Notes: generated from the letters alone by a model not told the origin. 64,000 nt of DNA from Fen-549 sp050011315 (GCA_050011315.1 JBEKJI010000003.1:99799-163798); one strand, 5' to 3'. Shown: positions 1 through 8,676, numbered from the stretch's first letter. Program-made: numbers and translations.

Positions 1-230
1 TCAGTAACGCCAGACAGCAGTTGCCTGTGTTTCTCGACGCCGTTGAGAAAGCTGGATTCAGAGAAGTCTCTGAGGCAGTCTCATCTCGCACGACGAGAGA
101 TGTCGTGAACAGACGATGGTATGCGAGACGCGACGGATACGACGCCGGACGCGAATACCTACTAGTTCACAGAGTCGCTAAGGAGACTAGGGTTGCTCGC
201 CGCGGTTCAGCGTGCGAATCACCGGGATAA
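1..230 (+). CDS. Possible 3' end of a gene entering from the left edge
   Basis: One frame is open from base 3 to a TAA at 228-230 and reads like protein (a Val-Val-Asn-Arg-Arg-Trp-Tyr stretch, then a Gly-Arg-Glu-Tyr-Leu-Leu-Val-His stretch). It would overlap the 3' end of the convergent GHKL gene by 44 bases, which is unusual. No family is recognised. If real it is only the tail of a larger protein; it could equally be chance coding in a GC-moderate stretch. Nothing else is seen in 1-186. Confidence 0.25.
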   Translation, partial: SNARQQLPVFLDAVEKAGFREVSEAVSSRTTRDVVNRRWYARRDGYDAGREYLLVHRVAKETRVARRGSACESPG

Positions 231-2532
231 TCACGGACGCCAGACCAGCGCTCGCTCTATTGACGTCGGACACAGGATCTCGGCCATCGGCGTCGCCCTC
301 AGCTACCTCTTTGCTTGTCTTCTCGAAATGCCGAAGAAGGCCTAGGGCCGAAATCGCTAAGCCCCATTTAAACCAATAGCGCACTAGAGCCCTATCTGCG
401 TCCGAAGCCAGGCGTGTGAGTTCCGTCAGTAAGTGAGGGTTGTCCAAGTTCAGATAGAAGTCGTATCCATCGCGGTCATCACGCTTGACGACGAGGCTGT
501 CCGACTCGGTCATCTTGTGGAGAGCCCAGTCCTTCTTCCTGACCTCGATAATATTGGGCATTGATAGACGCGGCGCTTCTTTCGTACTGGCCGTTGGCTG
601 TTTGGACTTCCGCTCGCCGCCCGGAGACTTAACGTGGTGTACTTCGGGCCTGTCGAACAACAAGCGGAATGTATTCCTAAACGGTGGCTTGCCGCGAGCC
701 TCGCGGTCGGGGTCCGACATAATCACGGAGACCTCTAGTGAGTCACCGGGTTTAGCATCATCGGAGGGGCGAAACCGCGCGGAGAACACGCCGTTCCAAA
801 GCCTCTGGTATTCACATAGAGCGGCAGGCTCTATCTGTAAGGCGCCCGGCGACTGAAAGCGAGAGAAGTACTGGTTTTCGGCGTCTGTGTTGAACTCCAC
901 TTTACAACTACGGTTGACGGGACAGTGCTTAACGAGTCCTGCCTTTGGCTCATGCGCAAGACGAAAGAAAGTAGGAAAGCGACGGCCCTCGAAATGCTCG
1001 GTAGTAGTCGGGCCTACAGTTGTCACGAGGCGATCACCAACGCCGAAAAGCGATTGGAGACTAGGATCGAGCTTAAGAAGGTGCTGAAACGTTCGTACGA
1101 CGTCTTCTTGTTGCTCGAGCGCATCCTTTACTTGTCGGGATCGTCGGCTCGCATTAAGGGCAGCGAGACCTGGGTGGTCTCGTAGACCCTTCTCGAGCTC
1201 TAAGAGAACCAGGTCGCTTACCTCGTTTTTTCTGACGCGATCCCGCGAAGGCATGAAGAAGTCTTCACGAACGTCTTGCCGCATGTGGGTGCAGTCCACC
1301 GAAACGAAGAGCGCGTCCTTCAGGTACTCGTATCGAAGACGACGAGTTACGAAGTCCGCAGGAGCCCGTCCATGAACTTGGCCATTGATCGTATAGAAGA
1401 TACCCTTTGGAGTTCGCCTCCCCGCTCTTTCAGGAGTAAAAACGACAATAGAGTACGGGAGCGAACCAGTTTCCGGAAGATCGGCAGTGGCGCTAGCAGG
1501 AAACCCTTCCTCTACGGCTTTTCTTTCGTCTTCTCGAAGGTCGGCATCAATCGTCGCCCATATCCCCGAGAAAGTCGTGCTGTAGTAGTGGGCCTTATAG
1601 TCCCGCGTTTCAGTGATTCGAAACGGGAGACAGGGAGCGTGAAGGTATTTCTCAAGCTCGAATCGCGCCTCAGTCGTTGCAAGGCTTCGAGCTTTCCATT
1701 GATACTCGTACAGCTTGACGACGGTGCCGTACTCAAGACCCTCTGCGTACGGAACTGACGGGCCTTGACGGCTATCTCTCGGTAATACCATGACCGATGA
1801 CGCGTTAAAGGAAGGAACGTGCCCATCTGGCGCTAGGTAGACGTACATCGAATTCCGGCGGTTGTTGCCAACACCGGGTCGTATACGTCTCACTATGGTG
1901 AACCCCCAACTATCGGCCGTATCATCGTCTGGCCGTATCGGTGCGAAACGGTTCCTACGAGAGGCTATTAGCTGGTAGTTCTCGGTACCACAGAATGGGA
2001 GAACTCCGGTTCCGCCAGCGTTGAACTTCCCTTGAACAAAGGGAATGCGAAGCTTATTGGCTTTCGCGAGCGACATGAATGTGGATGGGAAAGCGTCTGG
2101 GGTCTGACCTTCACCCTCGTCGATAACGAGATAACTAGGAGAGGATTTGGAGCCGACAGCAACGAGCCTGATCTTCTGCGCGAGAGCACCTTGCTGGCTA
2201 GCTGTGAGTTCTCCGAGGCGCCCTGAGGGTATGTCAAAGAACCGAGATGCAGCTGCGTCCATAGATGATGGAGCGGCGTTTCCCTCGGGATCAACTCCAC
2301 TCTCGTGGCAGGCCTGGAGTAAAAGGGCGTCAATAGAGTTGATCAGCTTCTCAACAAGCGCGCCCGTCGGATCTCCATGCTGGTTCCCCGTGATGCTCCA
2401 GTTGCTCTCGTTTTCACCTAGCGGTACCCAAAGAGATTCGTCGCCAAGCAGACCTTGTCGCTGAAGACACCGTGTTACGGCGGACTCGGTCTCGGCCTGT
2501 ACTAGATCGTTGAAGATCCTCGCCCAGTCCAC
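187..2532 (-). CDS. Large GHKL (HSP90/MORC-like) ATPase protein, possible defence component
   Basis: A 781-residue protein with the three ATP-binding boxes of the GHKL fold: N-box E61-x3-N65 with S66 and D68, G1 box DEGEGQ at 138-143, and a G2-type glycine-rich lid GKFNAGGTG at 168-176. The remaining ~600 residues are not recognised and show no membrane segment or signal peptide, so the protein is cytoplasmic. GHKL ATPases of this size without kinase domains (MORC/HSP90-like) often sit in restriction or phage-defence islands; that link is by family knowledge only. It follows the 89-residue gene by 6 bases, so the two are surely co-transcribed. The DNA is clearly less GC-rich than the genes to its right, a sign of transfer. 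The downstream partner genes, if any, lie beyond the left edge. Confidence 0.75.
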   Translation of the reverse strand: MDWARIFNDLVQAETESAVTRCLQRQGLLGDESLWVPLGENESNWSITGNQHGDPTGALVEKLINSIDALLLQACHESGVDPEGNAAPSSMDAAASRFFDIPSGRLGELTASQQGALAQKIRLVAVGSKSSPSYLVIDEGEGQTPDAFPSTFMSLAKANKLRIPFVQGKFNAGGTGVLPFCGTENYQLIASRRNRFAPIRPDDDTADSWGFTIVRRIRPGVGNNRRNSMYVYLAPDGHVPSFNASSVMVLPRDSRQGPSVPYAEGLEYGTVVKLYEYQWKARSLATTEARFELEKYLHAPCLPFRITETRDYKAHYYSTTFSGIWATIDADLREDERKAVEEGFPASATADLPETGSLPYSIVVFTPERAGRRTPKGIFYTINGQVHGRAPADFVTRRLRYEYLKDALFVSVDCTHMRQDVREDFFMPSRDRVRKNEVSDLVLLELEKGLRDHPGLAALNASRRSRQVKDALEQQEDVVRTFQHLLKLDPSLQSLFGVGDRLVTTVGPTTTEHFEGRRFPTFFRLAHEPKAGLVKHCPVNRSCKVEFNTDAENQYFSRFQSPGALQIEPAALCEYQRLWNGVFSARFRPSDDAKPGDSLEVSVIMSDPDREARGKPPFRNTFRLLFDRPEVHHVKSPGGERKSKQPTASTKEAPRLSMPNIIEVRKKDWALHKMTESDSLVVKRDDRDGYDFYLNLDNPHLLTELTRLASDADRALVRYWFKWGLAISALGLLRHFEKTSKEVAEGDADGRDPVSDVNRASAGLASVIIPVIRTLNRGEQP

Positions 2533-2538
2533 GATTAC

Positions 2539-2808
2539 TTACCTCAGCTGGAACTTCTTGTTCTTTGAGCGCTGGAACTTGCCGCGCGCGATCCGAAGTT
2601 CCTCTTCGATAGCCGCGAAAATCTTCCGTACGTCGTCATCCGAGTATTCGTACGCGTATGGGTTAGCGCAGTTTGAGAGAACGCGTATCTTCTCGAGCAC
2701 GGCGTTTGTCCGTCGCTCCGCAAGACGCAGAAACGCATCGCGTTTCGTTCGTTGGCGGGAGCCGGCGTCGTCGTGTTCTTGCGCACTGACTACGGATAGG
2801 TCATTCAT
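2539..2808 (-). CDS. Small charged helical protein paired with the GHKL ATPase
   Basis: An 89-residue, Arg/Lys/Glu-rich, probably all-helical protein with no Cys pair, signal or membrane segment. Its core (residues ~20-80: an Arg-Thr-Asn-Ala-Val-Leu helix, a Tyr-Glu-Tyr-Ser turn, then Lys-Ile-Phe-x3-Glu-x2-Leu) resembles a short conserved module I have met beside large defence-type genes, but I cannot name it. A good Shine-Dalgarno sequence (AAGGA) lies about 7 bases before the ATG. It ends 6 bases before the GHKL gene, so it is likely the first gene of the operon and perhaps a regulator or adaptor of the ATPase. Shares the lower GC of that gene. Confidence 0.65.
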   Translation of the reverse strand: MNDLSVVSAQEHDDAGSRQRTKRDAFLRLAERRTNAVLEKIRVLSNCANPYAYEYSDDDVRKIFAAIEEELRIARGKFQRSKNKKFQLR

Positions 2809-3046
2809 AACTCAGTCCTTAGATCGAAAGTCGGGAGACAACACAGACGTTAGCATCCTACGCATCAGAACTCAAGTTATTTCAAAATATCGGCGTCATT
2901 ACGAAGTTAGGGCGTCCTACCTGACGTGGCGAGAATCGGTCACAGTAGTGAGTCAGGGGTCGCGGTAACGGCGATCGACGTCATGCTTAAAGAGGATAAA
3001 TCCCTGCTTAAGCGCCGAATCTCGTCGGACGCTATTAACGTGCACG

Positions 3047-3120
3047 TCCAGGTACTGGCACCAACTCGCCGACGGTCCGTCCAGTGCGACCTCTGCCCGC
3101 GCGCCTGCGTGACGAGGGCG
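3047..3120 (+). pseudogene. amrS 5'-end fragment (copy A) within spacer 2809-3128
   Basis: About 74 bases match the 5' coding part of amrS (10530-10600): the bases for Trp-His-x-Leu-Ala-Asp-Gly and, after a one-base shift, for Gln-Cys-Asp-x-Cys-Pro-x-Ala-Cys. The reading frame is broken between the two parts, so this is dead DNA. The rest of the 320-base spacer 2809-3128 shows no gene; it holds the promoter side of the GHKL cassette and the junction between low-GC and high-GC DNA. Confidence 0.7.
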
Positions 3121-3128
3121 TCTAGCTG

Positions 3129-3885
3129 TTAACGCGGTTCCGCCTCGGCGCCGGCGGAGGATCTCTCAGCTCCCGGAACGGGTCGTACCCGCCCGCGGAT
3201 GAGGAGGGGCGCCAGCGCCAGGCCGATCGCAAAGGCGGCCAGGTGGCCGAAGTCGGTAAAGCCTCGGATCACCGAGCGGCGATCACCAGGTAACCGATCA
3301 CGACGGCGAGATAGAGCACGCGCAGGCGGCCGGAGAGGCGGAAGACCAGCACCGCCGCCACGGCGAAGAAGCCGTAGCTGGCGCCGACGTCGATCGCGTG
3401 CGTGATGTACGTCCCGACGACCTCGTAGCGAAGCGCCAGCCAGAGACCGGCGGCCGTGAGCAGGGTGGCGCCGACGTGCCCGGCGGCGAAGGCAAAGGCG
3501 GTGCGGGCGCTGCCGAGCCAGCGCTCGACCGGCGCCAGCACCAGCGAGAAGAGAACGAGCCAGCCCAGCAGCTCGAGGTGCTCGAGAGCCAGGAGGCGCT
3601 CGCCACCAGCACCCGCAACGGGTCGCGCCCCAGCTGGTGGAGATTCGTGCTCCGCTCGAGCAGAAGCGTACGGGCGACCGAGGGGCGCGAGGTCTCGTAG
3701 ACCCAGGTCGTGATCAGCAGGACGAAGAGAAAAACGTAGGTCAAGGGAGCGGAGCGGACGTAGGCGACGATCTGCCGCTCGATCGGCCGCCAGCGCATGC
3801 GCCAGGGATCGAGCCGAGGCCAGCGTGGCGAGTGCTCGATCTCGAGCACCAGCGCTATAGCGGAGATCAGGATCAAGAGCCCCAA
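3129..3885 (-). pseudogene. Rhomboid-like membrane protein, frameshifted copy
   Basis: The sequence aligns over its whole length with the intact gene at 17823-18569: the same start MGLLILI, the same TM segments, Gly-Ala-Ser-Tyr-Gly around the would-be serine and a Gly-His-Leu-Ala-Ala-Phe C-terminal helix. It is split over three frames: a one-base loss near 3580 (after the Val-Ala-Ser-Ala-Ser-Trp part) and another near 3285 (after Gly-Tyr-Leu-Val-Ile-Ala). The final frame runs to a TAA at 3131-3129. Either a pseudogene or two sequencing errors; two independent shifts plus nearby dead fragments favour true decay. Confidence 0.8.
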
Positions 3886-3990
3886 ACAAGCCTCCGGATT
3901 CGGTGATCAACTCATCGAAACACACCTTCCCGGCCGTGGCGTCCGTTAGTCAGCATGCCGGTGTGACAGCCTGTGTGCCGGCTCGCCTAC

Positions 3991-4131
3991 CGGCGCCGGG
4001 CTCGGATCTCCTGTTCCAGTGTCCAGGTCTTGCCCTCGTCGAGCGAGACCTCGCCGCGCCATAGGAACGATTCTTCTGAGATCTCGTTGAAGCTCCAGCG
4101 CTCGCGCCGGGCCGGGTCGGTGCCGGCGCCC
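3991..4131 (-). pseudogene. 3'-end fragment of the DUF1579-like gene
   Basis: These 141 bases are nearly the same as 6784-6924, the C-terminal part of the DUF1579-like gene upstream of the first RCC1 gene (Arg-Arg-Glu-Arg-Trp-Ser-Phe-Asn-Glu-Ile, then a Leu-Asp-Glu-Gly-Lys-Thr-Trp stretch). The similarity stops abruptly at both ends and there is no start. It lies just downstream of the RCC1 gene, so the RCC1 gene is bracketed by a whole copy upstream and this remnant downstream, as a decayed tandem duplication would leave. Confidence 0.75.
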
Positions 4132-4188
4132 GGGCCAGCCGACCCGCTACCACCTGGCGACCGGGGCGAAGAAAACGGCGGCGTCGCG

Positions 4189-6588
4189 CTAGGAGCTCTC
4201 GCTGAGCCCGATCACGCCCACCGGCTTGTCGCTGAAGGGCAGCTCGCCGTTTCCCAGCTCGCCATGGAAGTTGTCGCCCCAGCACTCGACGACGCCGCTC
4301 CCGAGCAGGGCGCAGGCGTGGTCCTCACGCCAGTCGCGGTTGGAAGTCTCCGAGAAGGCAGCGGCGCCGGTGACCCTCTCGAGCGGCTGCGCCTGGTAGG
4401 CATCCGACGCATCCTCGATCTCGTTGCCCTCGTCGTCCTCCTTGAGCACCGGCAGCGTCCAGCAGGCGACCTGACCGTCGGAGCTGACGGCGCAGTCGTC
4501 CTTCAACGAGGCGGCGTTCTGGATCCCGCTGACGGTGGCGACCAGGCGGCTCTTCTGCGGTGACCAGCACTGGACGGCGCCGTTGACGACGGCGCAGGCG
4601 CTGGTGGCGTCAATAGCCGTCGCGCCGCTGATGCCCGGGACAGCGGTCGGCTGCGAGACGAACTCCGGTGTACTTGCGCCGTCCTCCTCGTCACCCCAGT
4701 AGTAGCTAGGCAGCTTGTAGCTCCAGCACTCGACCTGGCCGCCGGCGATGAGGGCGCACATGTACTTCCCGTCCTGGGCGACGCTGATGGCGGTGGCGCC
4801 CGTCACTCCGGGCACCGCGACCGGTGCCGGGGCGAACCAGCCGCCCCAGCAATCGACGCTGCCGTCCGAGATCAACGCGCAGCTGACGTTGCCGCCGGCG
4901 GCGACCGCGGTCACGTCCTTGAGATCCTTGACCGCTCGCGGATAGCGGGACATGATCCAGCCGCTCTTGAGGTTGTAGAGGTACTTGCCGAGACCGAGCT
5001 GGCCCCGGCGGCCGGCGCCCCAGCACTTGACGCTGCCGTTCTGGACCACCTTCCCCTCGCTGTAGGGATCGTCCACCAGGTCGCCGACCAGGGCGCAGGC
5101 GTGCCACCAGCCGACCGCCACGCTGATCGCGTTGTCCATCCTGATCGCGGTGACAGGCAGCGGGCTGACCTCGACCTTGGACGAGTAGCCGTGCTTGGCC
5201 TTGGCGTCGCCGAGCTGACCGAGTTGGTTGGCGCCCCAGCACTCCACCTGGAACTTGTCGGGTACGGCCTCGCCCTTGACGATCAGGCTGGCGCAGGTGT
5301 GCCCGCCGCCCGTCCCGATCGAGGTAGCGCCCTCTAGGCCGCTGACAAGAACCGGCGTGGAGTGGTGAGCGGAGACGCCGTTCCCGAGCTCGCCCGAGTA
5401 GCCGTCGCCCCAGCACTTGGCCTGACCGCCGGCGAAGACTGCGCAGAAGTGGCCGTTGAAGGGGCCGCGATCGTCGCTGTTGCCGCCGTCGATCGAGCGA
5501 ACGCCCTCGACGCCTTCGACCGGCTTGGGATCGGACAGCTCGCCGAAGTCGTCCGTCCAGCAGGAGAGCGTGCCTCGGGAGAGGAGGGCGCAGGTCTCGC
5601 CCTCGCCGTAGGTGAGTTGGGTCGCGTCCGGGATGTCCATGTGCTTGGGTGGCTCCTCGTCGGCCGAGAGAACCCAGCACTCGACCGAGCCGTCGCCCTT
5701 CAAGACGCAGCCGTCTTCGTCGTCGTTGAGGACGACATCCGTGGCCCCGCTGATCCCCTTGATCGGGTTGCCGCTGTAGGCCGGGGTGGTGGTGGTGGTG
5801 GTCGCCGTCGCCGTGGTCGTGTCTTGCTGGTCCGTGGAGTCGCTCACCGGTACGCCGTAGCCGTAGTAGTCGCCGCCCCAGCAGGCCACCTCGCCCGTAT
5901 CCAGCACCGCGCAGCGGATCTCGTCGACGTTGTCCGAGAGGGCTCTGGCGGTGATGTCCTTTACGGCCACCGGCTTCAGGCTGAAGTCGACCCCGTTGTC
6001 CCCCTGGTCGGATCCGTCTTGATTGGAGTCGCTGTTGCCGGAGGTCTGCTCAGGCGGGTAGTAGCCGAGCTCACCGTCGCTGTTCGCTCCCCAGCAGTCG
6101 ATCTCGCCGCCGGCCACCAGGGCGCAGGTGCTGTTGGCCTCGAAGTAGCTGCTGGTAGTCAGGCTCATCGCCCGTACGTCGGCGACGCCGTCGACTGTCA
6201 CCGGCGTGTGCCTGTCGGTCGTCGTTCCGTCGCCGAGCTCGCCGTATTCGTTCTGTCCCCAGCAGCGCATCCTGTGGCTGTGCAGGATGGCGCAGGTGTA
6301 GTCCTCGCCGGCAGCGACCTCGATCGCATCGTCTATCCCCTTCACCTCGACCGGCGTGAGCCTGTTCTCGGTCGTGCCGTCGCCGAGCTGGCCGTTCGAG
6401 TTCCCGCCCCAGCACTCGATCCCGCCGCTCTTCATGAGGGCACAGCTGTGATCGGCGCCGGCCGAGACCGCGACGGCGACGTCGACCTCCGAGGATCGAG
6501 CCGAGCCGGGGGTGGCACCTGCCAGGGCGACCACGGAGAGCACAGCGCCGATCAGCAGCAAGGCCCCGAGCCGGGAAAATCCGATCAT
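4189..6588 (-). CDS. Secreted 14-repeat RCC1-type beta-propeller protein (copy 1)
   Basis: A 799-residue protein starting with a signal peptide (MIGFSRLGALLLIGAVL...). The ATG at 6588 is chosen because GAAAGG lies ~6 bases upstream and the upstream in-frame part is Arg/Pro-rich. The mature part has 14 RCC1-like repeats, each built as Ala-Gly-x2-His/Thr-x-Cys-Ala, ~8-12 residues, then Cys-Trp-Gly-x-Asn-x2-Gly-x-Leu-Gly. The paired cysteines (Cys-Ala ... Cys-Trp) recur in all 14 and probably form one disulfide per blade in an extracellular protein. Fourteen repeats would fit two seven-bladed propellers. A Thr-rich insert encoded by a GTG-type repeat lies after repeat 4. Paralogue at 11591-13792 with the same repeat order. 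Role unknown; RCC1 proteins bind partners through the propeller face. Confidence 0.85.
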   Translation of the reverse strand: MIGFSRLGALLLIGAVLSVVALAGATPGSARSSEVDVAVAVSAGADHSCALMKSGGIECWGGNSNGQLGDGTTENRLTPVEVKGIDDAIEVAAGEDYTCAILHSHRMRCWGQNEYGELGDGTTTDRHTPVTVDGVADVRAMSLTTSSYFEANSTCALVAGGEIDCWGANSDGELGYYPPEQTSGNSDSNQDGSDQGDNGVDFSLKPVAVKDITARALSDNVDEIRCAVLDTGEVACWGGDYYGYGVPVSDSTDQQDTTTATATTTTTTPAYSGNPIKGISGATDVVLNDDEDGCVLKGDGSVECWVLSADEEPPKHMDIPDATQLTYGEGETCALLSRGTLSCWTDDFGELSDPKPVEGVEGVRSIDGGNSDDRGPFNGHFCAVFAGGQAKCWGDGYSGELGNGVSAHHSTPVLVSGLEGATSIGTGGGHTCASLIVKGEAVPDKFQVECWGANQLGQLGDAKAKHGYSSKVEVSPLPVTAIRMDNAISVAVGWWHACALVGDLVDDPYSEGKVVQNGSVKCWGAGRRGQLGLGKYLYNLKSGWIMSRYPRAVKDLKDVTAVAAGGNVSCALISDGSVDCWGGWFAPAPVAVPGVTGATAISVAQDGKYMCALIAGGQVECWSYKLPSYYWGDEEDGASTPEFVSQPTAVPGISGATAIDATSACAVVNGAVQCWSPQKSRLVATVSGIQNAASLKDDCAVSSDGQVACWTLPVLKEDDEGNEIEDASDAYQAQPLERVTGAAAFSETSNRDWREDHACALLGSGVVECWGDNFHGELGNGELPFSDKPVGVIGLSESS
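5785..5821. repeat. Trinucleotide repeat coding a Thr-rich linker
   Basis: A run of GGT/GTC triplets on the plus strand reads ACC/GAC-type codons on the minus strand and encodes the Thr/Ala-rich stretch (six Thr in a row) between repeats 4 and 5 of RCC1 copy 1. Copy 2 lacks it, so it is a local expansion and could vary in length between strains. Confidence 0.7.
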
Positions 6589-6776
6589 GGGGCCTTTCGT
6601 AACAGGTGGCCGGTACCAAGTCAAGGCGCCGGCTGGAGCGCGCGCGGCTACTTTGGGATCAGGCGGCCTCCACCGGCCAGCGAGTAGATCTTGCCGCCGA
6701 GCGCGCTGTTCGCGGCAGCACTCGCTTCGGGACTTCAAGGGATTCGCAGGAAGAAGTCCGATCAACGTGATCGGAT

Positions 6777-7298
6777 CTATTGTCGGCGCCGGGCTCGTAT
6801 CTCCTGCTCCAGCGTCCAGGTCTTGCCCTCGTCGAGCGAGACCTCGCCGCGCCAGAGAAACGAGTCTTCCCTAATCTCGTTGAAGCTCCAGCGCTCGCGC
6901 CGGGCCGGGTCGGTGCCGGCGCCCTCGAGCACGATCCGGTCGCCGACCGCCCGCGCAACGAGGTGCACGAACTCGTGCCAGGCCGGCGCCATCCAGCTGA
7001 CCTGCCAGGCGTCGATGCGCTCGTCGTAGACGCGGATGGTGGTGCCGCGGCGCTCGGGCGGCGCTCCCTTCTCGAACAGCACGTCCTGAACGCCACGGCC
7101 GCCGAGCAACCAGGCAAAGTGCCACTCACCGTTTCGCTCGCTCCGCGTTCCATCGGGCTGGAAGCCGGTGGCCACGACCTCCCAGGCGCCGACGAAGCGC
7201 CCGAACAACATCAGCTTCTCTGTGTGATCCTTGGCGGGCCCGTCCGCGGCCAGGAGCGACATCGCCGCGGATCCGCTCGCGCCTGCGGTCTCGGTCAT
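6777..7298 (-). CDS. DUF1579-like beta-barrel protein
   Basis: A 173-residue cytoplasmic protein of the DUF1579 type: Leu-x3-Val-Gly-x-Trp at ~32-39, then alternating strands with Trp-His-Phe-Ala-Trp-Leu-Leu-Gly-Gly-Arg (~58-67) and a C-terminal Trp-Arg-Gly-Glu-Val strand. The family is a lipocalin-like barrel of unknown ligand. Met13 (7262) is an alternative start, since the first 20 residues look unconserved. It is 188 bases upstream of the RCC1 copy 1 start, on the same strand, so they could share a transcript. A remnant of its 3' end lies at 3991-4131. A 5' fragment of amrS lies just upstream on the other strand. Confidence 0.75.
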   Translation of the reverse strand: MTETAGASGSAAMSLLAADGPAKDHTEKLMLFGRFVGAWEVVATGFQPDGTRSERNGEWHFAWLLGGRGVQDVLFEKGAPPERRGTTIRVYDERIDAWQVSWMAPAWHEFVHLVARAVGDRIVLEGAGTDPARRERWSFNEIREDSFLWRGEVSLDEGKTWTLEQEIRARRRQ

Positions 7299-7354
7299 GG
7301 CGGGGTCGGGCCTTGCATCCAGCGGAAAGATACGGCGTTCAGACCCCCAGCTCG

Positions 7355-7452
7355 TGCCACATTGAAACCGCCTTGCTCAACAAAGGCGTCGTAACCAAGC
7401 ACTGGCACAAGCTCGCCGACGGCCGTGTCCAGTGCGACGTCTGCCCGGGGGC
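7355..7452 (+). pseudogene. amrS 5'-end fragment (copy B)
   Basis: The DNA matches the upstream and first ~25 codons of amrS (10478-10575), including the bases before the start codon (a shared TGCCACA-TGAAACC block). It encodes Lys-His-Trp-His-x-Leu-Ala-Asp-Gly and Gln-Cys-Asp-Val-Cys-Pro-Gly, then loses similarity right where the Fic gene ends (7453). The radical-SAM core is absent. Confidence 0.8.
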
Positions 7453-8676
7453 TTACGAGGCTGATCCGGAGCCGCTCCGATCGCGCTCCGTCTCCGTCCC
7501 CTCCTGGAGCAGCGCGAGGTACTCCCCGTAGACGAAGGTCCTGTTCCGGGCTCGGCCGGTGATCTCTTGCACGATGCCGAGTCGCTCCAGGTGCGCGGTC
7601 GCTTTCGCGATCGTGACCTGGCTCAGCTCGAGGCGGCTCGCCGCCTGTGGAATGGTGAAGACGATCTCCTTCGTGACGAGCTCGTGCAGGCGTGAGGCCG
7701 AGCTGGTCGCACGGCCGAGCGAGAGTACTTTCCCCCTATCCTCCTCGATGAGAGCGACTACGCGCTGCGTAGTGTCGGTCGCGGACATCGCGACAGCTAC
7801 GACTCCCTCGAGGAAGAAGGAGAGCCACTCCTCCCACTCTCCGTGCGTGCGGATTCTCTGTAGGCGCGCGTAGTACTCGTCGCGGTTCTGCTTGAGGAAC
7901 AGGCTCAGGTAGAGGAGGGGACGTGAGAGCACGCGCTCTTCGCCGCAAAGCAGGAGGGTGACGAGCAGGCGCCCGACTCGGCCGTTGCCGTCGAGGAAGG
8001 GGTGGATCGTCTCGAACTGAGCGTGTGCCAGCGCCGCCTTGACCAGGATCGGGCTCGGCCCGGGTTTGTCGTGAAGGAAGCTCTCCAGCGCCCCCATCGC
8101 CGGCATTACTTCGTCGGCCGGCGGCGGGACGTAGCGGGCGTTGCCCGGCCGGGTTCCGCCGATCCAGTTCTGCGTCCTGCGGAACTCACCCGGGGCTCTG
8201 TTACTTCCCCGGCCTTTCTCGAGAAGAAGTGCATGCACCTCGGTCAGGAGTCGCAGGCTGAGCGGGAATCCCCCCTCGATTCTGGTAATGCCGTGGCTCA
8301 GCGCCCGGATGTAGTTCGACGTCTCGCGAACGTCCTCGATCGGGACGCCCGTGGCGACGTCGTGCTCGAAGAGCAGCAGATCCGAGAGCGAAGACTGAGT
8401 CCCTTCGATCTGCGAGGAAAGGACGGCCTCCTTGCGGATGTACGAGTAGAGAAACTGGTCGGGGTCGGGGAGGAGGAGCGTGACGCCGTCCAGTCGCCCG
8501 AGCGCCTGGTTCGCCTTATCCAGAAGATCCTGCCTATCGCTATCGATCGTTAGCGCGGGGTTCGGTGGCAGTGTTTTTGGATGGAAGGCGAAGTACGTCT
8601 CGCCTCCCGAGGACACGTGTCGAAACGATCCAGCTCTATCGCTCACTCCGGGAGAGGCCTTTTCTGGTTGAGACAT
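7453..8676 (-). CDS. Fic family AMPylase with N-terminal inhibitory motif and C-terminal winged helix
   Basis: A 407-residue Fic protein. The active-site loop HPFLDGNGRVGR is complete at 225-236, so the His (225), the phosphate-binding Gly-Asn-Gly and the Arg are present. An inhibitory helix S-x3-E-G sits at 87-92 (Ser87, Glu91, Gly92), placing it in the class with the inhibitor upstream of the Fic core. The last ~90 residues look like a winged-helix DNA- or protein-binding domain (Ser-Gln-Val-Thr-Ile-Ala-Lys-Ala). Such Fic proteins transfer AMP from ATP to a target hydroxyl; the target is unknown. GGAGG lies 7 bases before the ATG. The 5' flank has repeated CTTAG/GTTAG motifs shared with the flank of the ATPase gene. 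Likely cytoplasmic and self-restrained. Confidence 0.9.
   Translation of the reverse strand: MSQPEKASPGVSDRAGSFRHVSSGGETYFAFHPKTLPPNPALTIDSDRQDLLDKANQALGRLDGVTLLLPDPDQFLYSYIRKEAVLSSQIEGTQSSLSDLLLFEHDVATGVPIEDVRETSNYIRALSHGITRIEGGFPLSLRLLTEVHALLLEKGRGSNRAPGEFRRTQNWIGGTRPGNARYVPPPADEVMPAMGALESFLHDKPGPSPILVKAALAHAQFETIHPFLDGNGRVGRLLVTLLLCGEERVLSRPLLYLSLFLKQNRDEYYARLQRIRTHGEWEEWLSFFLEGVVAVAMSATDTTQRVVALIEEDRGKVLSLGRATSSASRLHELVTKEIVFTIPQAASRLELSQVTIAKATAHLERLGIVQEITGRARNRTFVYGEYLALLQEGTETERDRSGSGSAS

Noticed and set aside
3129..3885. Rhomboid-like copy as a functional gene
   Set aside because: Two separate frameshifts relative to the intact copy prevent a full protein from any single frame.
5785..5821. 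Tandem GGT repeats considered as a CRISPR-like or regulatory repeat
   Set aside because: They are in frame inside RCC1 copy 1 and encode a Thr-rich linker; no spacers.
5362..6687. Long plus-strand open frame opposite RCC1 copy 1
   Set aside because: It is the antisense of a clear repeat protein; its Val/Ala/Gly-rich translation comes from the third-position GC bias.
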